Shown piece after piece: positions 45,851 through 54,434 of a stretch of DNA of 64,000 bases (positions within the stretch are counted from its first letter, which is position 1; each line of letters opens with the position of its first letter). The DNA is taken from the NCBI RefSeq assembly GCF_005280735.1, contig NZ_CP040078.1:3534001-3598000 (forward strand), written 5' to 3'. Source of the stretch: Trinickia violacea (GTDB lineage: Bacteria > Pseudomonadota > Gammaproteobacteria > Burkholderiales > Burkholderiaceae). The notes under the pieces are model-generated. The model was not told the origin of the DNA, searched no databases, and saw nothing but the letters and a program-made list of their open reading frames with translations. Both the position numbers and the translations under genes were made by a program.

Positions 45851-46234
45851 ACTCCGGCAGCGATGTACTGAAAGACCGCCGCACCCGTCGCTTTCCTGAC
45901 TTGGCATCGTAGACCCGGCCGAGATAGCGGGGATCGTCACGCGTTCTCGTCAATCCGGAGTGTGACGCAGCCAAGACTATCGCGCATGAAATCAAGAGTT
46001 TCAGGCATTCACGGACAGATGGGCCGGATGACGCCTGGTGTCCGGCCCTACGCTGTCGACGCGGAACACGCCAAGTCGCTCTGGACAAAAAGCGAGCACT
46101 TGGTAGGCGAGCGCTTCTGATCGCCCGTCGTACGCAATCGACGCCAGCCATTTCAGTCCCTTCACCGCAACCCGCTATCATGTGCGCTATTCCAAACCCA
46201 CAGCCCCCATAGCCGTCCACGGCCGGAGCACCTC
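45851..46234. other. 384-bp region, nothing recognised
   Basis: Between the DUF3562 gene and the NYN-domain gene. Open frames here lack ribosome-binding sites and look like shadows. The right end should hold the promoter of the NYN gene. No repeats or hairpins stood out. Confidence 0.4.
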
Positions 46235-47503
46235 ATGGCATCCCCTCAAGACAGCGTCAGCATGGCGCTATTCTGCGACTTCGAAAACGTCGCGCTCGGC
46301 GTCCGCGATGCGAAGTTCGAGCAGTTCGACATCAAGCCGGTTCTCGAACGGCTCCTGCTGAAAGGCAGCATTGTCGTCAAGAAAGCCTATTGCGACTGGG
46401 ATCGCTACAAGGGGTTCAAGGCGTCGATGCACGAGGCCAGCTTCGAGCTGATCGAGATTCCGCACGTGCGACAGTCGGGCAAGAACTCGGCGGATATCCG
46501 GCTCGTCGTCGATGCGCTCGATCTCTGCTACACGAAATCGCACGTCGATACCTTCGTCATCATCAGCGGGGACTCGGATTTCTCGCCCCTCGTTTCGAAG
46601 CTGCGCGAAAACGCCAAGAAGGTCATCGGCGTCGGCGTAAAGAATTCGACCTCCGATCTTCTGGTCGCCAACTGCGACGAATTCATCTTCTACGACGACC
46701 TCGTACGCGAACAGCAACGCGCGATCGCGACGCGCGAGGCACGTGAAGCGAGTGCGTCGGCGAAGCGTCCAGCCGATGGAGACAAGCACGCGAAACAGAA
46801 GCTGGAAGCGCGCAAGGCGCAAGCCATCGCGATCGCGGTCGAAACCTTCGACGCGCTCGCCTCCGAGCGCGGCGAAAGCGGCAAGATCTGGGCGTCGGTG
46901 TTGAAAAGCGCAATCAAGCGCCGCAAGCCCGATTTCAGCGAGTCGTATTACGGCTTTCGCGCCTTCGGCAATCTGCTCGATGAAGCGCAATCGCGCGGCC
47001 TGCTGGAAGTGGGACGCGACGATAAATCCGGCGCGTTTGTCTACCGGACCGCTCAGGCCGCAACAGCGGAAGTCGCCAAGCAATCCGAATCGCCCACCGT
47101 TGCAAAAGACGCTGCACCGGCACTCACGCCCGAGGCCGCGAGCAAAAAAGACCGTCGCTCGAACCGAAACACCCGGAAGCAGGCTTCTCAGCAAGCGCCG
47201 GTAGCAACCGGAACGGCGGCGTTGGAAGAACCCGCCCCGGCGGTCGTTGAAAACGTGCTCGAACACGTGACGTCGATCGAAACAGAAGCGCATACGGAGA
47301 CGGTGAAAGCACCCACGCCCCGCCGCGCGCGCAAAACCGCCACGAAGAAGAGTGCCCCGGCTGTCGCGCAAACGAAGAACGCGGAGGTCCCCGCAGCGGA
47401 ACCCTCTGCCGACTCGGCAGCCGGGACCAAGCCCGCGAAAGCCCCACGCAAATCGGCCTCGCGGGCCGGTCGTTCACGCAAGGCGGCGGCTGAAGGGAAT
47501 TGA
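46235..47503 (+). CDS. NYN-domain / OST-HTH (LOTUS) RNA-binding protein
   Basis: A 422-residue protein with three parts. Residues 8-165 form a NYN (PIN-like) nuclease domain with conserved acidic sites: ALFCDFENVALG, KNSADIRLVVDALDL and ISGDSDFSPLVSKLRE. Residues about 195-275 form an OST-HTH/LOTUS winged helix that binds RNA (IWASVLKSAIKRRKPDFSES, YYGFRAFGNLLDEAQ). The last 140 residues are a Lys/Arg/Ala-rich tail ending in SRAGRSRKAAAEGN, like histone-H1-type tails. NYN-LOTUS proteins are thought to process or silence RNA; the target is unknown. It converges with the P450 gene across a hairpin. Confidence 0.88.
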   Translation: MASPQDSVSMALFCDFENVALGVRDAKFEQFDIKPVLERLLLKGSIVVKKAYCDWDRYKGFKASMHEASFELIEIPHVRQSGKNSADIRLVVDALDLCYTKSHVDTFVIISGDSDFSPLVSKLRENAKKVIGVGVKNSTSDLLVANCDEFIFYDDLVREQQRAIATREAREASASAKRPADGDKHAKQKLEARKAQAIAIAVETFDALASERGESGKIWASVLKSAIKRRKPDFSESYYGFRAFGNLLDEAQSRGLLEVGRDDKSGAFVYRTAQAATAEVAKQSESPTVAKDAAPALTPEAASKKDRRSNRNTRKQASQQAPVATGTAALEEPAPAVVENVLEHVTSIETEAHTETVKAPTPRRARKTATKKSAPAVAQTKNAEVPAAEPSADSAAGTKPAKAPRKSASRAGRSRKAAAEGN

Positions 47504-47554
47504 AGTCTGACGGTCGTCGACGAGCAGCGTGCTAACGAACGGCGTGCAATGAGC

Positions 47555-47577
47555 CGGCCCGTTTTCCTAACGGGCCG
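47555..47577. terminator. Bidirectional hairpin between NYN and P450 genes
   Basis: CGGCCCGTT (47555-47563) and AACGGGCCG (47569-47577) form a 9-bp perfect stem with a 5-nt loop between two converging genes. The stem overlaps the P450 stop codon. Confidence 0.5.
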
Positions 47578-48991
47578 TCGCCACCTGCAATCGCAAAGGC
47601 GTTTCAGGCCGCAGCGTGACATTCATCACCGGCGGAGGCGAAGCCATCCCCTCCGGCGCCGACAACTCGAACCGCTGCAACACCATCGCCGCGATCACCG
47701 TCATTTCAACCAAGGCCAAGTGCTGCCCCAAGCAAACACGTGGCCCTGCACCGAACGGCAAATAAGCGCCACGCGGAACCTCCGGCGCATCGGCAGCGAA
47801 CCGCTCAGGCCGAAACTCCAACGGCTCGGCAAACCACCGAGGATCGTGATGCATCAACTGCACCGGCACCATGAACATCGTGCGCTCGGGCAGTTGCCAT
47901 GAGCCCAACGTGATCGGCTTGGCGCATCGACGGCTGATGAGCACCGGCGCGGTCGGATAAAGGCGCAACGTCTCCTTGATCGTCTGATTCAGATATCGCA
48001 GCGACGACACCGTCTCCACCGTCGGCACGCGGCCTCGCAGCACCTGGCGAACCTCCTCCCTAGCCGCCTTCTGTGCCGCCGGATTCGACGCCATACACCA
48101 CGCCCACCAAACCAGCGTCGCCGCCGTCGTCTCATGCCCCGCCAGAAACGCCGTCATGCACTCGTCGCGGACCGCTTGAAGAGGCCACGTCATCGCATCG
48201 TCGCGATGCAATTGCAAAAGACGCGACAACAAATCGTCGGGCCATGCGTCATCAGGCAACGTCAATCGCGCCTGCAATTGCCGCTCGATCAAATCTTTCA
48301 AAGCCGCAATCGCTCGACGCTTGCCCCGCTTCCAAGGCACCCACTCCGGCGAACTCGCAGGCCAATAAAACTCGGCGTTCGCCGCCGCGCTGGCCACACG
48401 CACCGCCTCTTCCGCCACGCGAGCATCGTCGCCGATCTCGCTGGAAAAGATCATCTGCATGATCACGTCCATGGTCAGCGACGTGAGCGCGCTTTCGATC
48501 GGCCATCGCTCGTGGTTCATCGGCCACTGCGCGAGCGCGTTTTCGGTCGCGGCTGCAATGGACGGTATGAAAGCCTGCACCGCCTTCGGCGTGAAGCTCG
48601 GATTCAAAGCGTGCCGCTTGTTGCGCCACGCCTCACCCTCGGCAATGAGCACGCTGCTTCCATGCACGTGAGAAAAAACGCGTATGCCGCGCTCCCAGCG
48701 CACCAGCGCGTCGTGATTCGTGACGAGCAGTTCACGCGCCAGCTGCGGATCGGCGACGACGACGTCATGTTCGGGCCAGAGGCGCAGATGCACTACGTCG
48801 CCGAACTCCCGCTGCCACGCGGCGAGCGTGCCGAGCAAGTCGCGCGACATCCGGACCAGCAAGCTCCAGCCGGTCAGCCCGGCAGGCGGACCAGGAGGCC
48901 ATACGCCAAGAGGATGCAGTATCGGCGCCGGTGTCTTCGCATCGGCGTGGAATGGGCATTGGGAAGACGAGGTCGGGTTCATGCCGTCCAT
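47567..48991 (-). CDS. Cytochrome P450
   Basis: A 474-residue soluble P450 monooxygenase. Key elements: I-helix oxygen motif FLAGHETTAATLVW, K-helix ExxR (IKETLRLYPTAP), PERF box (EFRPERF), and the haem loop FGAGPRVCLGQ with Cys420 as the iron ligand. The sequence resembles the fatty-acid and CYP4/CYP102-like bacterial class. It has no fused reductase, so it needs external electron partners. The start at 48991 (MDGMNPTSS) is a choice between two ATGs 9 nt apart. It is divergent from an AraC-type gene, probably its regulator. Confidence 0.9.
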   Translation of the reverse strand: MDGMNPTSSSQCPFHADAKTPAPILHPLGVWPPGPPAGLTGWSLLVRMSRDLLGTLAAWQREFGDVVHLRLWPEHDVVVADPQLARELLVTNHDALVRWERGIRVFSHVHGSSVLIAEGEAWRNKRHALNPSFTPKAVQAFIPSIAAATENALAQWPMNHERWPIESALTSLTMDVIMQMIFSSEIGDDARVAEEAVRVASAAANAEFYWPASSPEWVPWKRGKRRAIAALKDLIERQLQARLTLPDDAWPDDLLSRLLQLHRDDAMTWPLQAVRDECMTAFLAGHETTAATLVWWAWCMASNPAAQKAAREEVRQVLRGRVPTVETVSSLRYLNQTIKETLRLYPTAPVLISRRCAKPITLGSWQLPERTMFMVPVQLMHHDPRWFAEPLEFRPERFAADAPEVPRGAYLPFGAGPRVCLGQHLALVEMTVIAAMVLQRFELSAPEGMASPPPVMNVTLRPETPLRLQVATAR

Positions 48992-49070
48992 TATTCGCCC
49001 GCATGCGGCGCCCTGTCTTGAACGCAAACGACATCGACTCGCGCACGGCCCCTCCCTATACTTCGCGGTC

Positions 49071-50009
49071 ATGTCCTCCGCTCTGGCATCCCGCCTGCCG
49101 CCGTGCCCCGATCCGTTCGCACGCGCTCCCCTCGCCTCCGGAGAAGGAAGGCGTGCGCACACGCGGCTTTATCTCGCGCCGCCGGTTCTGCAAGGCGCGG
49201 TGGTGGCGATCGTCTGCCGCGATACGCGCGGCCTCGACTTGAACGGCGAGCAGCGCCTGACGCACTTTCCGGCTACCGAAATTGTCTCGTTGTCTTGGTT
49301 CCAGGGCCTCGAGGCCGGGCTAGTCGAGCGCACCGAAAGCGGCCCGCAATGGCGGCCGCTCGGCACATCGGTCACATTCGCGGGCAGCCAGTCCCTTCCG
49401 ACCGTGAGCTGGGCGCCGACCACCGGGCGTGGCGGGCTCGTGTGCTTCACGGCGGATGTCGCGCAAACGCTGTTCGGGATCAATATGGCCGACGTGCATG
49501 ATCGCATCGTCCCCGCTCATGAGTGGCTCGGCGCCGACTGGTGGCCGTTCCTGGATGCGCTCGTCAACGCGTCCGACGATGCCGCGACGCTGGCCGCGCT
49601 CGAACAGCATCTCGCGCCGCGCTGGCAAGCGCACCAGGGCCGCTTCGAGTCGACACCCTCGCTGAGCCAGATCGGCCGGCATTGGGTCGAGCGCTTGGCT
49701 TGGCAAGCCCACGAATGGCGGCGCACGCATAGCCCGCGACAGGTGGAGCGCCGCATCAAGGCACATAGCGGGCGATCGCTGCGCGAATGGCAGGCGCTCG
49801 TCAAAACCGAGGGCGTGTTCTTCACCGCGCGCAAGCGTCACGAGGCGGGTTTGCCCTTCGACTGGGCAACGCTGGCCCAAGAAGAAGGCTTTGCCGATCA
49901 GGCTCACCTGAGCCGCGCGGTCAAACGGATCACGGGCTTTTCGCCGAGTGAGTTCGCTCAGCGCTTTGTGGAAGACGAATCGTTCTGGCTGTATCGGCTG
50001 TGGGTGTGA
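49071..50009 (+). CDS. AraC-family transcriptional regulator
   Basis: A 312-residue regulator. The N-terminal half is a cupin-like sensing region of variable sequence. The C-terminal half has the double HTH of AraC/XylS: RQVERRIKAHSGRSLREWQAL and FDWATLAQEEGFADQAHLSR, then AVKRITGFSPSEFAQRF. The opening is PPCPDPFARAPLASGEGRR. The ATG at 49071 was taken as the first start past the P450 promoter gap; frames upstream overlap the P450 gene. It probably controls the divergent P450 gene across about 80 bp. Confidence 0.87.
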   Translation: MSSALASRLPPCPDPFARAPLASGEGRRAHTRLYLAPPVLQGAVVAIVCRDTRGLDLNGEQRLTHFPATEIVSLSWFQGLEAGLVERTESGPQWRPLGTSVTFAGSQSLPTVSWAPTTGRGGLVCFTADVAQTLFGINMADVHDRIVPAHEWLGADWWPFLDALVNASDDAATLAALEQHLAPRWQAHQGRFESTPSLSQIGRHWVERLAWQAHEWRRTHSPRQVERRIKAHSGRSLREWQALVKTEGVFFTARKRHEAGLPFDWATLAQEEGFADQAHLSRAVKRITGFSPSEFAQRFVEDESFWLYRLWV

Positions 50010-50036
50010 TCGATACGAACGGCGCTGGACCCGGGC

Positions 50037-50774
50037 TCACTTCCCTGCTGTCACCTGCGCTGCATCTCCGACACGCGCTCCAAGCTGCAGCGAAGCGTTG
50101 CCGCCATTCGCCGCAACTTCCAGCAACCCAATCGAGTTCTCATACCAGAACGCTTGCCCCGCCGGGACGTCTGAAAACACGCGAGCATAAGCCACTTCTT
50201 TCCCCGCAATGCCAAGCTTCGCGCTCTTAGCCACACTGCCCGCTCGCATTCCCGTCAGCACGTTGCCATAGTGATCGACATAGACAACTTCGGCTAAATC
50301 GTCAGCCCCAAGCTGCACTTGCAAACCTGGGATCTCACTCAGCTTGTCCGCGGCCAACTCGCCACGGCTCACCCACCCCGCCACCGGCGCAAACAAGTCC
50401 CGCCCATGAAACGAGGCGGAAAGCCGCTCGGGCCGCCACGTAATGCGCCAAGTGCGGGTGCTCGCGGCACGCGCCGCCACCACCGAGAGCAATCCGTTAT
50501 CGGGTCCCACGAACCACTGCCCATCGGCCTGCAGCACGACGGCATCGCGGGCGCTGCCCACGCCGGGATCGACTACGCATAGAAAGACCGTATCCGCGTG
50601 ATACCAGCCGCGAAGCGCAGCAAGCAAATGGGCCGCGGCACGCGCGTCGTAGTTCGGCACGCTGTGCAGCATATCGATGAGCGTGACGCCAGGCGCCGCA
50701 TGCTGCAGCAACGCCACCTTCATCTGCCCGACATAGATGTCGTCGGCGCCAAAGTCGGTAAACAGCGCAATCAT
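50037..50774 (-). CDS. SAM hydrolase / SAM-dependent halogenase family protein (DUF62)
   Basis: A 245-residue protein of the SAM hydroxide adenosyltransferase family, which splits S-adenosylmethionine to adenosine and methionine using water. The signature is clear: IALFTDFGADDIYVGQMK at the N-terminus, VVDPGVGSARDA, VGPDNGLLS, and FHGRDLFAPVAGW. Chlorinases and fluorinases belong to the same family, but the hydrolase branch is far more common and is my default. AAGGAGG lies 7 nt before the ATG at 50774. It is the third gene of an operon with a VOC protein and a MFS transporter. Confidence 0.9.
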   Translation of the reverse strand: MIALFTDFGADDIYVGQMKVALLQHAAPGVTLIDMLHSVPNYDARAAAHLLAALRGWYHADTVFLCVVDPGVGSARDAVVLQADGQWFVGPDNGLLSVVAARAASTRTWRITWRPERLSASFHGRDLFAPVAGWVSRGELAADKLSEIPGLQVQLGADDLAEVVYVDHYGNVLTGMRAGSVAKSAKLGIAGKEVAYARVFSDVPAGQAFWYENSIGLLEVAANGGNASLQLGARVGDAAQVTAGK

Positions 50775-50800
50775 CGCGTGGCCTCCTTCGAATCCCGCAC

Positions 50801-51187
50801 TCAACCCATCAACTCCGAAATCTCGATCAGATTCAGATCCGGGTCGCGCACATACACCGAGCGGATCTTCTGCGTCGCGCCGGTACGCTCCACCGGCCCC
50901 TCGACGATCGGCCAATGGCGCGCCTTGAGATGAGCGATTACGTCATCCAACGGCACCGACGCGATGAAGCACAAATCCAACGCCCCCGGCACCGGCAAAT
51001 GCGCCTTCGGCTCGAACTCGCTGCCGCGCACATGCACGTTGATCTTCTGATTGCCGAAGCGGAAAGCGATACGGCCAGCGCCAAACGTTTCCAGGCGCAT
51101 CTGCATGACCTCGGTATAGAAGCGCTTCGTCGCTTCCACGTCGACACAGGTCACAACCAGATGGTCGAGATGATCGATCATTGCCAT
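50801..51187 (-). CDS. VOC-family (glyoxalase/bleomycin-resistance fold) protein
   Basis: A 128-residue vicinal-oxygen-chelate protein: IDHLDHLVVTCVDVEATKRFY at the start and YVRDPDLNLIEISELMG at the end, the classic metal-binding beta-alpha-beta-beta-beta modules (ligands His, Glu). Possible roles are glyoxalase, dioxygenase or drug binding; the sequence resembles the small dioxygenase-like or 'virulence protein' VOC group. AAGGAGC lies 6 nt before the ATG. It starts just past the MFS stop (51189), so it is translationally linked. Confidence 0.87.
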   Translation of the reverse strand: MAMIDHLDHLVVTCVDVEATKRFYTEVMQMRLETFGAGRIAFRFGNQKINVHVRGSEFEPKAHLPVPGALDLCFIASVPLDDVIAHLKARHWPIVEGPVERTGATQKIRSVYVRDPDLNLIEISELMG

Positions 51188-51188
51188 T

Positions 51189-52460
51189 TCAGGCTCCTTG
51201 CTTGCGCGACTGAACTCGCGCAACGTATATCGCCAGCGCGCCGCACACGGCCAGCAGCGCAAACGCAAAACCGGCAACCGAAGGCCACGCGCCGTTTTGC
51301 CAGAACCACCCGCCCCACGAGCCGAGCACGCTTGACCCGAGGTAGTACGCCAGCAGATACAGCGACGTGGCGTGCCCCTTCGCGCCGTCGGCCAATTGCC
51401 CCACCCAGCCGCTCGCAACCGAGTGCGTGACGAAGAAGCCGATCGTCAACAGGACAATGCCGAGCACGATCGGAACGAGCGTGTGCATCATCGTCAACGC
51501 AATGCCGATCACGGCAACCACGACGCCGCTAGTCATGATCGGCCCTCGTCCGCACCGGTCCGCGAGCGCGCCCGCGACGGACGATGCCACGATACCGAAA
51601 AGATACGCGCAGAAGATCAGTCCCGTTTGCGTCGCGCTGAGATCGAACGGCGGTGCAATCAGCCGAAAGCCCGCGTAGTTGTAGACGGTGACGAACACGC
51701 CCATTGCCAGGCAGCCGATCGCGAAGACGAAAGGCAGCGTGGAAGCCGTCAGATGCCTGCGCCACTGCGCGAGGTGGTGTGCCGGGCTCAAGTCGCGGCG
51801 CGCCACGAAATTGCGCGATTCCGGCAACAGCAGCACGAACGCGATGGCCGCCACGATATCGATCACGCCGATCGTCAACATCGCGTGGCGCCATGAGAAG
51901 TGGTCGCTCAAATAGCTCATGCCGACCCGGCCGATCATGCCGCCGAACGCGGTTCCGCCGACGTACAGCCCCATCGAAAGCCCCAGCCCGCGCGGGTTGA
52001 TTTCCTCGGCGAGATACGCCATCGCCACAGCGGGCACGCCGCCGAGCGCCAGGCCTTCCAGCGCGCGCGCCACCAAGATGCCATGCCAGCTCGGTTCGAT
52101 CGCGGCCCACAAGTTGCACGCTGCCGCGAGCGTCATCGACGCAAAGATCAGGCCGCGCCGGCCAAGCCGTTCGGAAAGCGCACCCGCGCAAAGAATCGAA
52201 AACGCCAGAAAACCGGTGGACATCGAAAGTGCAAGCGAGCTTTGCGCGGCGCCGATATGAAACTCGCTCGCGAATTCAGGCAACAGCGGCTGCACGCAAT
52301 ACAGCAGCGAAAACGTGGCAAAGCCTGCCAGAAAGAGCGCAATGCTGATGCGCCGATACGCAGACGAGCCGGGGCTCACGCCGCCGGCGCTGTCCGCTCG
52401 CGGACGCACGGATGACGACTGCATAGGGCTTCGTGTTACGGCGACAGAATCGGAGTTCAT
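51189..52460 (-). CDS. MFS transporter (YnfM-like)
   Basis: A 423-residue major-facilitator protein with twelve transmembrane helices. The signature between helices 2 and 3 is AGALSERLGRRGLIFAS, and the equivalent loop in the second half is ADRCGRGPIMTSG. The first 35 residues are a Ser/Arg-rich cytoplasmic tail. It looks like drug or metabolite efflux carriers of the YnfM/arabinose-efflux-like group. It is the first gene of an operon with VOC and SAM-hydrolase proteins. The LysR gene at 52572 is divergent and is its likely regulator. Confidence 0.9.
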   Translation of the reverse strand: MNSDSVAVTRSPMQSSSVRPRADSAGGVSPGSSAYRRISIALFLAGFATFSLLYCVQPLLPEFASEFHIGAAQSSLALSMSTGFLAFSILCAGALSERLGRRGLIFASMTLAAACNLWAAIEPSWHGILVARALEGLALGGVPAVAMAYLAEEINPRGLGLSMGLYVGGTAFGGMIGRVGMSYLSDHFSWRHAMLTIGVIDIVAAIAFVLLLPESRNFVARRDLSPAHHLAQWRRHLTASTLPFVFAIGCLAMGVFVTVYNYAGFRLIAPPFDLSATQTGLIFCAYLFGIVASSVAGALADRCGRGPIMTSGVVVAVIGIALTMMHTLVPIVLGIVLLTIGFFVTHSVASGWVGQLADGAKGHATSLYLLAYYLGSSVLGSWGGWFWQNGAWPSVAGFAFALLAVCGALAIYVARVQSRKQGA

Positions 52461-52571
52461 GATGAATCGCGTTGCCTTGGACGTTCAATCTCGATGTCGC
52501 CAATTGTCCTGCTCCGTGGCTATACTGTCCAATATATAGAACTGGCTAACCCGATACGTTTTAGCACTGGC

Positions 52572-53444
52572 ATGGAACTGCGTCATCTACGTTATTTCGT
52601 TGCGGTCGCAACCGAAGGCAACTTCACGCGCGCCGCCGAAAAGCTCGGCATCGGGCAGCCGCCGCTCAGCCAGCAGATCAAGAGTCTCGAGCGCGAACTC
52701 GGCGCCGAGCTGTTCCGCCGCACGGCGCACGGGGCGGAACTCACCGTCGCGGGCGAGGCGTTTCTGATCGAGGCTCGGCGTGTGCTCGAAGGCGCCGAAC
52801 GCGCCGCGCGCGCGGCGCAACGGGCCGCACGTGGAGAAACCGGGCGCCTTCGCATCGGCTTCACGGGTTCGGCGGCGTTCAATCCTGTCGTGCCCGCGCT
52901 GCTCCAACGCTTCAAGAGTCAGTACGCCGCCGTGGACCTCACGCTGGAAGAAGCCAACACCGTGAGTCTGCTGCAGGGTTTGTTCGACGAGCGGCTCGAC
53001 GCGGTGTTCTTCCGGCCGCGACGCTTGCCGCCGGACGGTGTGCAGGTGCATCGCTTTCCCGACGAGCCGATGAAGATCGTGCTGCCGTCCACGCACCCCT
53101 TGGCGGAGAAAAAGCGCCTGCCGCTCAAGGCGCTCGCCAACGAGGCATTCGTGTTCGTGCCTGGGTCTGCGGGCGCCACGCTTTACGACGAGGTCATCCG
53201 CGCATGCGGCGAAGCGGGGTTCAGCCCGCAGCTCGCCCAGCCCGCGCCGCAAGTGTCGTCGGTCGTGAATCTGGTGGCCGCGGGCCTCGGTGTCTCGATC
53301 GTGCCGGTGTCGATCGCACAAGTGCTGGTGAAGGGGGTGCGCTATATCGACGTGCAGGGGTCCAAGCTGAGCGCCCATCTCGCGCTTGGCTGGCGAGAGG
53401 GCGACCGGTCCAACGCACTTGGCAATCTCGTCGCGCTGTTGTGA
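52572..53444 (+). CDS. LysR-family transcriptional regulator
   Basis: A 290-residue LysR regulator: HTH residues 1-60 (MELRHLRYFVAVATEGNFTR, then LGIGQPPLSQQIKSLERELG), followed by a ligand domain resembling the BenM/CatM/TfdR branch (SAAFNPVVPALLQRFKSQYA). It diverges from the MFS-VOC-SAM hydrolase operon across 111 bp. The ATG at 52572 is the family-standard start. It ends 4 bp before the aldo/keto reductase gene, which converges on it. Confidence 0.9.
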   Translation: MELRHLRYFVAVATEGNFTRAAEKLGIGQPPLSQQIKSLERELGAELFRRTAHGAELTVAGEAFLIEARRVLEGAERAARAAQRAARGETGRLRIGFTGSAAFNPVVPALLQRFKSQYAAVDLTLEEANTVSLLQGLFDERLDAVFFRPRRLPPDGVQVHRFPDEPMKIVLPSTHPLAEKKRLPLKALANEAFVFVPGSAGATLYDEVIRACGEAGFSPQLAQPAPQVSSVVNLVAAGLGVSIVPVSIAQVLVKGVRYIDVQGSKLSAHLALGWREGDRSNALGNLVALL

Positions 53445-53448
53445 GCGC

Positions 53449-54330
53449 TCAGTGCTCCCCGTTGCCCTCGCCTATTGCGTCGAGTTCAGCAAGCACGTCA
53501 TCCGTCAGCACGAATTGCGCCGCCTTCATGTTTTCGCGCAGATGCGCAACCGACGATGTGCCCGGAATCAGCAGAATATTCGGCGAGCGATGCAGGAGCC
53601 ACGCGAGCGCAACCTGCATCGGCGTCGCGTCGATCCTCTGCGCAATGTCCGAGAGCGCCGACGATTGAATCGGCGTGAACCCGCCAAGCGGGAAGAACGG
53701 CACGTAGGCGATGCCCTTGCTCGCGAGTTCGTCGACGAGCGCGTCGTCCGCGCGATGAACGAGGTTGTAATGATTCTGCACGCAGACGATCTCCACGATG
53801 CCTTGCGCCTCGGCGACTTGCGTCGACGTCGCGTTGCTCAAGCCGATGTGACGAACGAGCCCCTGCCGCTGAAGCTCGGCCAACGCGGTTATCTGCTTTT
53901 CGATCGATCCTTCAGAGGGCGCATGAACGTCGCCCATGAGGCGCATGTTGACGACATCGAGCGCGTCGAGACCGAGGTTGCGCAGGTTGTCGTGTACGCC
54001 GCGCTCGATGTCCCGCGGCTCCTGCGCCGGCAGCCACGAGCCGTCGCTGCCGCGCACGGCGCCCAGCTTGGTGACGATCACGAGGTCGTCCGCGTAGGGA
54101 TGCAGCGCTTCGCGGATGATCTGATTCGTGACGTGCGGGCCGTAGAAGTCGCTCGTATCGATGTGATTGACGCCCGCTGCCACTGCTTCGCGCAGCACCG
54201 CGATGCAGGCGTCGCGATCTTTCGGCGGCCCGAATACGCCAGGCCCGGCAAGCTGCATCGCACCGTACCCCATGCGGCGCACCGTCTGGCCGGCAAACGA
54301 AAACGTGCTGACAGGTTTGAAATTCGACAT
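53449..54330 (-). CDS. Aldo/keto reductase family oxidoreductase
   Basis: A 293-residue NADPH-dependent TIM-barrel reductase. Catalytic elements: Asp and Tyr in HIDTSDFYG, Lys in IVTKLG, and the NADP site near the end (LIPGTSSVAHLRENMKA). The usual catalytic His position reads NMRLMG instead of the 'LHR' form, as in some YakC-like enzymes, so activity could differ. The substrate is not predictable. A LysR gene (54435) lies divergent across about 100 bp and should control it. Confidence 0.88.
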   Translation of the reverse strand: MSNFKPVSTFSFAGQTVRRMGYGAMQLAGPGVFGPPKDRDACIAVLREAVAAGVNHIDTSDFYGPHVTNQIIREALHPYADDLVIVTKLGAVRGSDGSWLPAQEPRDIERGVHDNLRNLGLDALDVVNMRLMGDVHAPSEGSIEKQITALAELQRQGLVRHIGLSNATSTQVAEAQGIVEIVCVQNHYNLVHRADDALVDELASKGIAYVPFFPLGGFTPIQSSALSDIAQRIDATPMQVALAWLLHRSPNILLIPGTSSVAHLRENMKAAQFVLTDDVLAELDAIGEGNGEH

Positions 54331-54434
54331 GACGCTCTCTCCTTGATCAAAGTTGAGAGCGAGTATGGTCGCGATTGCGTTGTTAGATAATCCGGCCTAG
54401 ATCGCACGGGCTGTGCAAAAAGGTGAACAGTGCC

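Noticed and set aside
45774..46220. A 148-codon minus-strand frame upstream of the NYN gene
   Set aside because: No ribosome-binding site and no recognisable motif, and it overlaps the well-supported DUF3562 gene.
50037..50774. Calling the SAM-splitting enzyme a chlorinase or fluorinase
   Set aside because: The halogenase-specific residues could not be verified, and there are no other halometabolite genes nearby.
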